A stretch of 64,000 nt of DNA, from NCBI GenBank assembly GCA_002335605.1, contig BEDY01000001.1, positions 2,170,001-2,234,000 on the forward strand, given 5' to 3'. Below are positions 45,163 to 57,030 of this stretch, piece after piece. The stretch comes from Prillingera fragicola. Lineage: Eukaryota > Basidiomycota > Tremellomycetes > Trichosporonales > Trichosporonaceae. The notes beneath the pieces are model-generated. The model saw nothing but the letters and a program-made list of their open reading frames with translations. It was not told where the DNA came from and did no database searches. The number at the start of each line of letters is the position of its first letter. Position 1 is the stretch's first letter. Both the position numbers and the translations under genes were made by a program.

Positions 45163-48100
45163 GGTGACAGTGTGTGCGAGGGGTGTTGTTGGGTGATGAT
45201 TTGGGAACAACAAATGCAGGTGGTGGTGGCACGCGTAGTGACTTTGGACAGAACAGGGAGGGGCCGATGGTTATAGGTCGTGATGGTCCGTTATGGGAGG
45301 GAGGGTGGCGTGCAAGTGTTACAACAGGAAAGGCAAGATGCACGATGGGTTGGGAAGAGCAAGTCGTGAGAGCAGACACGATCGATGGCGGGAGAAATCA
45401 ACGGCGTGACAATGGGCTCGGTTCTTTTGTAGGACATCTACGGCACGCACGTCGTACCCAGCAGCCAGTCTAGGTCTTTGACCATTCATGCAGAAGCTGC
45501 ATCGGCCTAAGCGCATGACTCGAATGCTAGCTAGCTAGTAGCATCGGGCGACGGGCAAAGTGACAGCGGCGGCGGGGCGGGATAGGCGATGATGATTGAA
45601 GACATGCCGCGATCGTAGGGTCATGCCTCCAATGTGCCGACACTGTTGCTGGGTGGCACAATGGGCCCGGGGCCACTGGCTCGATGCGCGGGGATGGACT
45701 GGGCTGCATTGACCGGGCTTCCCGTTCCTATACCATGGCGTGCAAATGCGGCGTCAGATAGACTCTTGACGATGGTGGTGATGGTGGATGGATGAATGAC
45801 CCTGGCCGGATGTTTCCTCCGGTTCCCATACTCAAATGGTCATCATCCCGTCGTACCTGTACATGTTCTATTCAGTGCTCGGTCATGAGTACTGCCATGC
45901 TCAACGCCACCTACGTCTCTGCCTTGCATGCATGTCCACCCAAACACACTTGGTCAACGTTCATGAGCATCAGTTGTCGTTTGTGCATCATGAAACACGC
46001 GACGAAATCGTGTCAGGGATGCTCTCAGCAGCTCTGCAGCTAATGACTACTTGTTCCTCAATTTAGCCCCACATCTCTTTCTCATGCCTCGGTGCGCGTG
46101 TTGAACATGGCCGCACTGCTCTGCCGCAACGCTCTTGTGCGCTTGTGCAGCTTCAATCTTGCTCTCCCAACCAGACGCGCTAGTATGTCGCACGCAAATT
46201 GTGCAGCATCAAACACATACCAACGTGCCAAGCCGATCAAGGACAACAGACGGACCCTCGCGTGGAACGGGTGAGACTGTTGCACTGCACCGAGCTCATT
46301 TGTGCCGCCAACATTGATCGTTTCAAGTCCTACCTCGGACAGTGCGTCACATGCCAAGCCCGTCGACAGCACATGCTCGGCTCGTTGGCACTCATCTAGC
46401 GAGCAGCACTGGTCTCACAACAGCCAGCCCGCTTGCGAGACATGGATGGCCCGGCCCACATTCTGCATTCAAGGTAACTGCCGCAACGACCAACACGCGA
46501 GACCCGGCTTGTTCCTGATTACCTGGGCAGGCACACCCAGAAAATACATCTATCAGTGCTCTTCTGGCCGTGACGAGGGCAGCGAGATTACTGCCGAGTA
46601 GTCACAGCAGGAAGGTGCCTGCAGTCATCACCCGCCACGCTGTGGCGCAGGTCCCAGAAATCAGGGCTACTCCCACCACTTGATGCAGCAGCAGCGAGCA
46701 CGCTCAGTGCCGCACTGCAGACCAACGCACTCCAGGCCTCCAGGCCGAAGATCCTGCACCGCGGCATGCAATGTCCCGTGGTGAGTGCACCTTTTCTCAT
46801 GAACCCCTGTGCAGGCTATTCATGTATCCAGCCTGGCTAACGTCAGCCAGTCAGCGTATTCGCTCCTCTGACAATCACTATCAGACTACACACGTTGTTT
46901 CGGCGCGAGCTCCACCCGGCTCCAAGCCACCAATGTACTTTGTCATTCAAAGAACTTCCATGCCCGAGCTGTGACAAAGTAGGCTGCCCAGCGGCCAGAG
47001 GTTAGAGGCAAGAGACATTAGCTTACCGTCCCACATGCCCACCGGCCGCCAAGCCACCCAGCGCATCGTGCAGTTACTAGCAGGCGTGCGCGTCCCACAG
47101 CGCGTCTTCGCCGGTGGGACGCGTCTTCGCCGTACTGCACAAATCTGCAAGCGGGTGAGAAGTCGAGCAAGCAAGGGGTGACGGCAAGGGCCATCACATG
47201 TCGCGCCACTATATCGGTGACAGGGGAAACCGACGTACGTACGTGCGTGCGTGCGTTGCACTAATAACGCGTTTTCCGAGCGAGCGAGCAGGCGAGTAAT
47301 CAGCTGATCAACAGTAGTGTCAGTTCCGCTGCTGCTCGTTCCGCCGAGTCAAAGCTTGGGATCATCCGGGGACAGTTCCGGGCTTTTATGAGATTGATTT
47401 TAGTTGCTGGCATGTACATTGCATCGAGCTCTCCGGCACCGGAGTGCTGTCGGATTTGGCCAAGCCAGTCTAGGCGTCTAGGGCCAGCTGCGTAAGCATT
47501 GCTGGTGTATTGACCCAGCCACAAGTCAAGAGCCAGGCCAGAGTTACCAGTATGGACATTGACGAGGTGTAATCTCACTAACGTCTTGAGCGACGTATGC
47601 ATGTGCACATGTAGCAAGCATGGGTGGCGGGATGGCGAGTGTTGGTTTAGAGTGACAACCCACGCCTGGTGACAGACGCCTTGGTGGAGAACCCTTGGTG
47701 GTGACTAGTAGTGACAGGAGTGACAAGAGTGACAACGACGCTGGTGGCATTGAATGGGCTGGATGGGTGGAGTGGTGTTGATCATGGCTGGCTGACCCGT
47801 CTGTTAGTATGGATGTGTCTCTACCCGCATGCTTTGTTTACTCGCCGTTTGTATACGTTTGTTGTCAATGGACGTTACGGCGTGCTGCTTGGTTGGTCAA
47901 TGTTGATGACCTCTTGCTGCCACTCGCCCGTGGCAGTGACGGTAAGTGGCGAGCTGTCACTGTTGACTGCTGCGTCTCTTCAGCCGACAGCAGTGATGCT
48001 CTACTGGGGGCTAAAGAATAGACACAGTGATCTGTTCTTTTCTTCCCCACACCGCACTTGTTGCATGCATCGACGCCAAAGGTCATGAACGGACTGACTC

Positions 48101-48233
48101 GACGGAGAAGGTCCGGTGCCCCGCACATGTCCAGTGCATGACGCCAGCAGCTGGTGCCTGCGATAACCAAAAGTCTATTCATTCGTCCAACTTCCACTCA
48201 CCTTTACTTTCAGTTGATCAAAATCCCCCAGAG
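45163..48233. other. 3 kb without a recognised gene
   Basis: Many short frames occur on both strands but none is convincing. Small direct repeats occur: GCGTCTTCGCCG twice at 47099-47132 and AGTGACA units near 47705-47735. A (CG/GT)ACGT-type microsatellite lies at 47233-47256. The right end should contain the promoter of the methyltransferase gene. Confidence 0.4.
47233..47256. repeat. Tetranucleotide microsatellite
   Basis: Tandem ACGT followed by GCGT units, 24 bases in all. Confidence 0.7.
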
Positions 48234-49860
48234 ATGGGAGACTCGCCCGAGGAGCGCCAGCATTGGCGTGAGGTGCTTCGCGCGTTTGACGGGTACATGC
48301 AGTATCATGTAAGTGGGGCGAGCTGCCCACCCAAGTTCATGAGGAGCTAGCACTTGTGTCCAAGTACAGCTGGTGGCCATTCTGCCTGTGCTCCTTGGTT
48401 TGTGTGCTGACAGAACAGCTCTCGGCAAACCATGCTCGTCGAATGGCCTTCCTTGGTCTCCCGCGTGACGCGCGTAAAATGTTCGAGAAGGTGGGGTACA
48501 GGGATAAGCTCGATGCCGTCGACGAGGGTATCCGTCAGTGAGTGCGAGCGTGGGCTCTTGGCCGAGGGTGCTGGCTCACAGGGCTGCTATGACTATGGTC
48601 CAAGCTGGAGGATATAATGCTGACGAGCAGGAACGCCGAGTTTATCGACCTCATGATCCAGGACCCCGTCTTCGCCGACATGCTCACTGAGCCGGATCAC
48701 GCCCACAGCGCACACGAGCATGGGCACAGCCACGACCACGGCAGTCACTCTAACGGCCACGAGCAAGCTCACTCACATGGCCACGAGCACGCCACAGAAG
48801 ACCCCTTCCACGACACCCCCACCGCCGCACACTCGCACTCGCACTCCCTCACACCCCCTCTTCCCTCCGGCCCCAGCCCTGCGCCGCGTGATCAGCGCGC
48901 AAAGGACCTCGCCCAAGACAAGGTCCGCTCCACGCTCCGCTCCTTTGTGCGCGACTGGTCGGTCGCAGGTGCATCAGAGCGCGCAGCATGCTACGATCCC
49001 TTTATCGAGGCGCTCGAAAAGCACTTCCCGGACCCCAGCGTGCGCGGGGCCGTTAAAGTCCTCGTGCCCGGCTGCGGCCTCGGCCGTCTCGCCATGGAGA
49101 TTGCAGCAAGGGGATTCTGGGCGCAAGGCAACGAGTTTAGCACCTACATGCTCATCGCGAGCCACTTTGCGCTCAACCAATCCACACTGCCCGAGGAACA
49201 CACAGTCTACCCCTGGCTCCACTCGTTCTCCAACCACCAAACCACGGGCTCCCACCTGCTCCGCTCCGTTCGCGTCCCCGACGTCGTCCCCGCCGACATC
49301 TTCGCCAACAGCGCCACACCCCCGGGCGGCTTCTCCCTCGTCGCGGGCGACTTTGAGGAGATCTACGGCCCCGCCCACTGGGGTCCCCTGCCCGCCCACC
49401 CCGCCCAGCCGGGAGGGGACGACGAGGACGAAGACGAGGCAGGCGACGTCAACCAGCGCGGCCGGTGGGGTGCGGTCGCGACGTGCTTCTTCATCGACAC
49501 GGCCCGCAACGTCCTCAACTACCTGCGCATCATCCATGGCCTGCTCGAGGACGGGGGTGTGTGGATCAACCTCGGTCCGCTGCTGTGGCATTTTGAGAAC
49601 GCGCCCACAAAGTCGGCGAGGGGCGAGGGGTCCATCGAGCTCTCCCTTGACGAGGTCAAGGATCTCGCACGCAAGGTCGGGTTTGATATCACGGACGAGC
49701 GCATGGTCTCGTCGACTTATACTGGTATTCCAGACAGCATGCTCCAGCATGTGTACAACGTGAGTGCGCTGCCGCTGGGCGCTTCTGCTGACGCAAACAG
49801 TGCTCGTTCTGGACGGCAACCAAGATTCCAGGCTCGGGGTCCGACAACTGGACGCCATAG
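48234..49860 (+). CDS. Carnosine N-methyltransferase-like (N2227/CARNMT1 family)
   Basis: SAM-dependent methyltransferase; in animals the family methylates carnosine on histidine. Four exons (48234-48308, 48419-48537, 48631-49759, 49801-49860) give 460 residues. The N-terminal helices EVLRAFDGYMQYHLSANH and EKVGYRDKLDAVDEGIRQN fit the family. A His-rich insert follows at about residues 87-135, with repeated HGH/HSH units. The SAM loop is VLVPGCGLGRLAMEIA. The family motif AQGNEFSTYMLIASHF is present, as are FIDTARNVLNYLR and GGVWINLGPLLWHF. The end CSFWTATK after the last intron also fits. Fungi lack carnosine, so the substrate may be another histidine-containing peptide or protein. Confidence 0.92.
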
Positions 49861-50167
49861 AGCCGTCGGTGCCCTCCCTTGCACGTCACCCATGATATAG
49901 ACACGATGCATGTCGTGCTACATAGCCACGTCTGTCTTCTCTCTATGCCCAATACGAAGAAAAGCTAAAGATGGTGTTTATTCTTCTGTCGTGCAGTCTA
50001 GCAGTACCCTTGCTTTGTTGTTGTTGTAGTTGTTGAAGAAGAAGAAGAAAAAAGAAAGAAAACCTAGCTCGTCATGGACGAACACACACGTCTGGAGGAG
50101 AACGTGGAGAAAGAGATTGAGAAATAAGGTGGTTGGTACATGGTCAGAGTCACGGGTCGGGGAGCAG
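49861..50167. other. Convergent spacer
   Basis: 307 bases between the convergent methyltransferase and Snf5 genes. AT-rich, with an A-rich run near 50040-50062. Expected to hold both 3' ends. Confidence 0.55.
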
Positions 50168-53100
50168 CTACTGCTGCTGGCGTGCGGTGACGTTGGCGTT
50201 GTGCTGCCTGTTCTTCAGGTGCACTTCGAAATTGTCCAGTGTCTCGCCGGGGCCAAGCTGGTAGATACGTCCAGGGCTGCATTGTCAGTACTGATACACG
50301 TCAAGAAAGAGGTACTCACCAGTCCTGGCATTTTACACGCCACTCGACAGGCCCAGGGGCCTGATCGGGAGCTTTTGCCTTTTGCACAATGACAAAGCGG
50401 TGGTTGGGATACTTGGCCTTGAGGGCGTTGTACACGCGAGCGTGCCATTCAGGAGCAGGAGGTGCAGGCGGGGCAGTCGCAGAACCAGGAGTCGCACCCG
50501 GGGCGGGCGTGATGTTGGAGCGCTTGGGCGTCGCCGGCGCAGCACTCGTGCGTGCTGCTGCCTTTGCAGCCGCGGCGGCCTTCTTTTTCCTGCGCGCAGC
50601 TCCGTCGGAATCATCATACTCGTCGGAATCGTCAGATGACTCGGAGCTCGACTCGTCCTCGAGGCGCGCCGACTTGCCGCCCGCAAGAGTTGAGGGCGAT
50701 GGCGCATTCGACACTGCAGGCGGGAGGTCAAACACGGGCTGTGTGGGACTGTCAAACGCCGACATCGACCTTGACCGACTCTCGGTCCCATTCGCCTGCT
50801 GCTGGCGGTGATACTCCTCATCTTCGTTGTACTCGACCTGGCGCTTGCGACCGGTACGCTGCAAGTGGTTGGAGCACTTGACGCACAAGTCGAGCTCGCC
50901 GTTCGAGTCCTTGCGCTTGCCGCCGGACAGGTTCTCGGGCACACCGCACGTCTTGCAGTGCCACTCCTTCGCAGGGGTCGCAGCTTTGACAGACCCAGAG
51001 CGGCGCGAGTCGGTAGACACTGGCGCCGCAACACCGTCCTCGATCTTGAGAACCTCCTCGACCTCGGGGCTGTCCCCGATACGACCATTGTACCGCTTCC
51101 GGGGCGGCAGAGGGGATCCTCCATCCGGCTCCGAGTCCTCATGCAGGGCGCGCTTGAACCCGATCGACGGCGTGTGGTCGCCGTTGACAATCGAGCCCTC
51201 GCGAGTCGAGCTGGGCGAGGCGCGCGAGGCCCCACGCGATACGCGCGGGATAGGTCCCCTCCGTCCACGCATTTGGTGGGGCTGGGGAGGCGGCGATGGC
51301 GGACGGTCCGGTATAGGCAGGTCCTGGAGGGCCAGGTTGATGTTGGCCTGGGCGGCAATGGCAGCGGCACGACGCGTACTGCTAACTGGTGGAGGCGCAG
51401 AGGCCTCGGCCAGCGCGGCGGGGCCGTTCGGGTCGATGGCGGGGTGGATGAGCGTGCGGAATGTCTTGAGAGGCTCGCGATCGGGCAGAACCACTCCACG
51501 GCGACCACGGGTGGCACGCTTTTTGCGCTTGCTCTCCCTCTCACGCTCCTTCTCGATCGCCAGCACATCCGCCTCGGTAAAGGTAGCGAGAACTGGTGTA
51601 AAGTTGGACATGGCAACGTCTTCCCTGCGGAGCGCAGAGTTGAGCGTGGGCAGGAAGGCAGCGCGAACGTCGTCGTTCATGATGAATCCAGATCCAGGAG
51701 TGTGGCCGACAAGGAACAGCGAACGCTGGTGCGTAACAATCTGCTCGTGGATGTCGTGCGCAATAGCCGTGATAAACTCGCCACTAAGACCAAGGTCCTT
51801 GCAGTACGAGATGGCAAACTCCTCCGGTGTGACGGTTGAGTTGAGATCCCACTCGAACGTGTCGGTCAGGTTTTGCGTTCCAACGATAATGTCCACCTTG
51901 ACGAGAATACGCAGCTCGTCGTCATCCGCAGCGGGAGGGAGACACGCCATGGCCTCGTCGACGGTCATAATCTTGTCCTCGACCTCGTCATCAAACGAGA
52001 CAATGCGGATATGCGAGTCGTCCTGGTCGGCGCCTTCGTCCGTCTTGACCTCCTCCTCGCTCTCGTGCGCTCGGCGGAAAACGTCGATGATCGAGCTCCC
52101 CTCAGGGTCGTCGGGGTCGAGCACGCCGCGGCCTGCCTTCTCCTCGGTCCTGCGAGCCTGGATCGGCTGCACCTGGTCCTGGTACTCGCGCACACGCTCC
52201 TTGATCGCCGCAACAATCTTGGCGTGGAAGTGGTTAGGTGGGAGCTTGAAGTCGTCGCATAGTGTCGTGGCGAACAGCTCAGGTGTGACGACCGTGTCTG
52301 CGCAGTTCCACATAAAAGTGTCGCTGAGGCGGAAGTGGTCGTGCTCCAGATCCAGACGGACAGGAACAATGTGGTCCTCGACATTGGCCATCGACTTGAG
52401 TTCTGAGGGCGTGCTGCTTATTAGTGGATGTCACACCTGAACACTTACAATCGGACATCCTTCCTCTTGCGCTTCTTATGCCTCATCAGAGCTTTCTCCT
52501 CGGGCATGATGATCGAGATCTGCGTGCGCGGGCGGGTGGGATGCTCGCCCTTGCGGAGCATCCACCACGGCGTCAACGCATTTTCAGTCTCTTCCCATCG
52601 CTTGACCTTGAGCTGCGTCCGCTTGCGGTGCTCCCCCGCACGAGTGACAAATCCGACGTCGTGGTCCATCCAGCCCTTGAGCTCCTCCTTCTCGCGGTCG
52701 TTCATCGCTGGCAGCTTGCCCCCAAACGTCGGGTCCTCGTACTCGTCCATCTCGGAGGTCGGCAACGCTACTATGGTAGTCGTTGGCAGGTCTTGTCGAA
52801 TCTTGCCCTCCCACTCCTTGACGGGAAGACCCGGTGGTCCAGTGGGAGCTGCAGGTGCTGCAGGGGGCTCGGGGCGACCAGGCGTGCCATGCCCAGGAAT
52901 GAACTGGGGCGGTGGCATTCCGTGCTGCCCTCCTGCCACCTCGCGCGCCTTGTCCTTACCGGAAACGCGACGGGTAAGCAGACCTGCCTGCGCGGGGCTT
53001 GGAGAGTCGGGTCCGGCTGATCCTGGCTGCTGGAGGTAGGCTGGTGGTGGGCGCACAGCCGTCGGTGTTGCGGGCGAGGCAGCACCGGGCTGACCGGGCC

Positions 53101-54665
53101 ACATTCGCTGTTGCTGTCCTGGGGGGATCCCTCCGGGAGGTCCGTCCTGCTGTTGCTGCGCCGGCGGTGACTGCTGCATGCCCTGCGGTGAGAAGCCAGG
53201 AACCTGACCAAACGGCTGGCCTTGAGGAGGCATGCCGGGTCCACCAGGGGGTGCGCCGGGGCCACCAGCCCCTGCAGCCATGCGAGCCTGGCTGAGTCTC
53301 TGCATGTAGACGAGGAACTGCTGCATCCGCGGCAGGACGTCGGGCCGGATCTGGCCAGACTGGATGCGCTGGGCAATCGACTGGACCTCGGCAACAAGCT
53401 GCGGATTGCGCTGGCCCATCTCCTCACGCCAACGAGCGTTGTTGATATTGGGGAGGTGGGGCAGCAGTCTCACATCGAAGGGGAACTCGGCGGGGTTGAT
53501 TCCTGGGGGAAGACGAGCGCCTGCGGGAAGTCCGGGGGCGCCAGTGCCGGGTGGTGCTCCGGGCCGTACTGGTGGCTGACCTTGCTGACCTCCCTGGGCC
53601 TGCTGGAAGTAGTTCATCGCCTGCTGCATTTGCTGTTGATGCTGAGGCGACATGTTTTGCATGCCAGGAGGCATTCCTGGCTGCATGTTGGGCGGGAACC
53701 CAGGCTGGGCTGGCGAAGCACTGCTGGGACTTCCCTGCATCATGTTCTGGGCCTGCTGCTGTTGCAGCGCCTGGAACGCCTGCATAGCTTGAGGCGACTG
53801 GCCCGGGCCTTGGCCAAACTGGGGAGGTGGACCGTTGACCGGCTGTGGGGTCGGCACCCGCTGGTCCTGTCCTGGTGGAGGCTGCTGTTGCTGCTGCATA
53901 GGGGAGGGCATAGTCTGCGTTTGAGGCGTAGGAGGGACCGTCATCGAGTGGTGCGAGTGGTTCGACGTCGCCGGTGATGGGGCCTGCTGTGGAGTCGAGA
54001 ACTGTTGCTGCTGTGGTGGAGTAGCAGCCGTGCGCATGGCAGGTGATCCAGGTGGAAGAGACGGAGCTCGCTGCGACGCCGCTGATCCTGGGCGTGGAAC
54101 CATGTGTTGCGGCAAACTCGAAAGTTGCTGCTGACTAGGGCTCTGCTGCAGTGGTGTTGCAGGTGCCTGCTGGATTGGCGTTTGCGGGGTCGGCTGCTGC
54201 TGCTGTTGTTGCTGCCCTGGCTGCCCCTGTCCTTGCTGCTGCTGCTGCTGTTGTTGTTGCTGTTGCTGCTGCTGGGCCTGGGTGAGGAACATGCGTAACA
54301 AGCCCGACTGCATTTGCGTAAGCTGCTGTTGCTGCTGAGCTTGCGACAGGGCCTTGAACTGCGGTGCTGCAATCATCTGAGCGCGGTGAACAGTCATCAT
54401 TTGCTGCTGCTGGGGTGTGAGCGAGAAGCCACTAGGCGGCCGAATCTGCTGCCCCGGAGTGTTTGGTGCAGGCTTGTTCATCAGTCGTGGCGAGGCGCCG
54501 GTGGGCAATGCCGGTGGAGGCATGTTACCCATTGGTGGACGAGTGGGTGATCCGGCGGCGGGCGACTGACGACCTTGCATTTGCAGGCGTGCCATTTCGG
54601 GAGTCATGACGCCAGCACCTTGCTGCTGCTGTTGGCCCTGCTGTTGGCCCTGCTGCTGCTGCTGC

Positions 54666-54697
<32 letters not shown>

Positions 54698-55519
54698 ATG
54701 TTGCTGTTGTTGCTGCTGTTGCAACTGCTGAGCCGCCATGAGCTGCTGCAACCGCTGGGCCTGCAGCTGTTGTGCGGGGTTTGCCCCAGCGCCCATCATC
54801 TGCCCTGCCGCAAACTGCTGAGCAAGCTGCTGGCGCTGTTGAGGGGTGAGCTGCTGGGCCATGCCGGGGGGCATGCGTTGCATTGCGGCGGCCAGCATGG
54901 CAGGGTTGAGTCCGCCCTGTTGTTGCTGCTGCTGCTGCTGCTGTTGCTGTTGCTGCTGCTGTTGCTGCTGTTGCTGCTGTTGCTGCTGTTGCTGAACCTG
55001 CTGCTGCATCTGCTGAGCCTGTTGCTGTTGCTGCTGAGCCTGTTGCTGTTGCTGCTGAGCCTGTTGCTGAGCCTGCAATCCGGCCATGGCCATCTGCAAC
55101 TGCTGGGGGCTGAGTTGGCCATTGGGCGCGCCCTGGGCCTGAGCCATTCGCTGAAGCATGGCAATCTGTTGAGGCTGAAGGCCGGCGGGATTGAAAGGGG
55201 GGCGGTTCGCGCCTTGCTGTTGCTGTTGCTGATTCATCGCCTGGTTCTGCAAGAGCTGCTGCTGCAATTGCTGTTGAAGCTGTTGATGCAATTGCTGCTG
55301 TGCCATGGACGACGGTCCTGGGTCGCCTCTTGCGCCGGGAACAGGAGAGGATTGAGCGCCCATGAACTGCTGCTGCGCCGCTTGCTGCTGAGCCTGCTGA
55401 AACATGCGAGGGTCCATGGTCATCCCGTTGTTCTGCAATTGCGCAAACTGATTGAACTGCTGAAAGTTGGGATTGGCGGCGTTGGGTTGGGCTGGGGAGG
55501 ATTGCTGAGGTGTAGACAT
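50168..55519 (-). CDS. SNF5: SWI/SNF complex subunit Snf5 (SMARCB1)
   Basis: Core subunit of the SWI/SNF chromatin remodeller. ATG is at 55517-55519 and stop TAG at 50168-50170. An intron near 52409-52449 joins the Gln-rich half to the Snf5 domain through KRKDVRFTPSELKSM. The first ~900 residues are almost all Gln, Pro and Ala with several long poly-Gln runs. The Snf5 domain shows both repeats, VEDHIVPVRLDLEHDHFRLS and LRILVKVDIIVGTQNLTDTF. A GATA-like zinc finger follows (C-x2-C ... C-x2-C in WHCKTCG and LCVKCSNHL), as known for other fungal Snf5 proteins. The last exon gives CPGRIYQLGPGETLDNFEVH, the typical fungal Snf5 end. In all about 1,760 residues, near twice the yeast protein. Confidence 0.95.
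54650..54729 (-). repeat. Poly-Gln codon tract in SNF5 (proximal)
   Basis: Mixed CAG/CAA repeat (CTG/TTG on the plus strand) encoding about 27 residues, nearly all glutamine. Confidence 0.85.
54919..54994 (-). repeat. Poly-Gln codon tract in SNF5 (distal)
   Basis: Uninterrupted glutamine run of about 25 codons, mixed CAG/CAA, continuing in looser form to about 55075. Confidence 0.85.
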
Positions 55520-57030
55520 TGCACACGACTAGGACAGTGTAAGGATCGTAGTGGATGGATAGAGTGATGAAGCGGTTGCTTGTCGGCGCGCGCGCGAGGG
55601 CCGGCCAAGGGGCCGGCCGACGAGCTAAAAAGAGTGGTTGCCTAAGCCGCGCCGGCAGGAGACCCAGAGCGGGAACTCTTGGTGACAAAGGGGGGTCCGC
55701 CTGAGTAAGAAGGTTGCAAACAAAAGAGCGAGACGCGTGGATGGGCAGAGAAAAAGCGAGTGGTTAGCGTTGGGAGGAAGGCGGCAACGAAACCGGGGCA
55801 CAGCACTTACGTCGACACGCGGGCCTGTTGGCACCTATCCGCCTATGCAGAGGGTAGTGGGTAGAGCGCTGAATGGCTGCTGATGATTTGGAGCGTCTGC
55901 ACGAGAGAGGTAGGTGCAGATTGGGGGGCGACTGAACAGCAGCGCGTGTGGGTGGGATGCCCAAGTGGTGAAGGAAGGGGTGGAAAGGAACGACGTCGGT
56001 TGGGGGTGACAGAGGGCGAGTTGACACGAGACTAATCTTTTGTATAGTCCCTGTGTCTTTGCACGCTGCTGTGCTCGAGGATGTCGATGCTTTGCTCGAT
56101 GTTTTTGATTAGATAAAGGCTACAGCTCGGTTGTTGCGGAGTCGGAGGTCGCGAAGCGTGACCCAAACAGGATGGCAGACGGAACCTGGTCCCCGAAGCC
56201 CCTTCCTTCCTCGTGGCCACGCGGCGGCGGAGTCAACTGCTGGCTGGGTGGGTGGTCCGGAAATGGCACTGCAGCACTGGGCAGGTGGCAGGGCTGGGTC
56301 AGGTCCTGACTATGCGGTGGCTTGACCTGCTGCCGTTTTTCTTCTTCTGCTTTGTTGCCGATGGGAAGCGTGTCGGTCGCGTTGCGCTTTGATAAAGATT
56401 ATTGATTACGGATGGGGATCTAGACGACGCGTCTCACCTCGTGCCCTGTGGAAAGAGTTGGGCCTGACGTGGGTAATTGTCGGCAACAGCGGCGGCGTTG
56501 TCACTGCTGGCTGCTGTTTCCCACTTGCACCACCACCCGCTGTGCACCACATGCCCCACATGCACACCACTCAGCGGGCTCACCCACCTATGCACGTGAC
56601 TCTCTGCTCCCGCTCACACCCAAAGTTGCCTCTTGCGGCAAAAGCACATCCTGACCCAGTGCCACACTCGCGGTGATATGACCACTATGCCCGGGGCCAC
56701 GGTCTGATGCCACGCGAGTCGGCCCTGAATTCCTGTGGTTGCAAGCTGCCCAGCCAGGAAGTCATGAATCGCCCCTCATTCTTGGTCGCTTCGACCTGTT
56801 GATCCATTCTCTTCTGTCCCTTGTCAACCACCACAAAACACGGCATCACAGCCCTCCCTTCTCATCGTGCGTATCTCATCACCAACACTGCCAGCCCAAT
56901 CTCTCCCCCTGCCCCAATATACTCTCTTCTGCGCAATGGGTTGGCCTGGCGAATCTCCCACAAGAACATCTCGGCTTACGCGTCGCTTTTGTTCCATCAG
57001 ATCTCTTACCAACCCCAAACCGTATTAAAA
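55520..57030. other. Divergent region between SNF5 and SUB2
   Basis: 1.5 kb holding the promoters and 5' untranslated parts of both genes. A CACGTG lies at 56593-56598. The SUB2 frame stays open upstream of its ATG to about 56821 but without another ATG, so I take it as leader. No other gene is seen. Confidence 0.5.

Noticed and set aside
45836..46066. Short frame with a HEYCH (HExxH) string
   Set aside because: Only 76 codons with no other protease feature; HExxH occurs by chance at this length.
56821..57030. Longer N-terminus for Sub2 in the same frame
   Set aside because: The frame is open but has no ATG before [10 protein letters not shown], which matches the family start.
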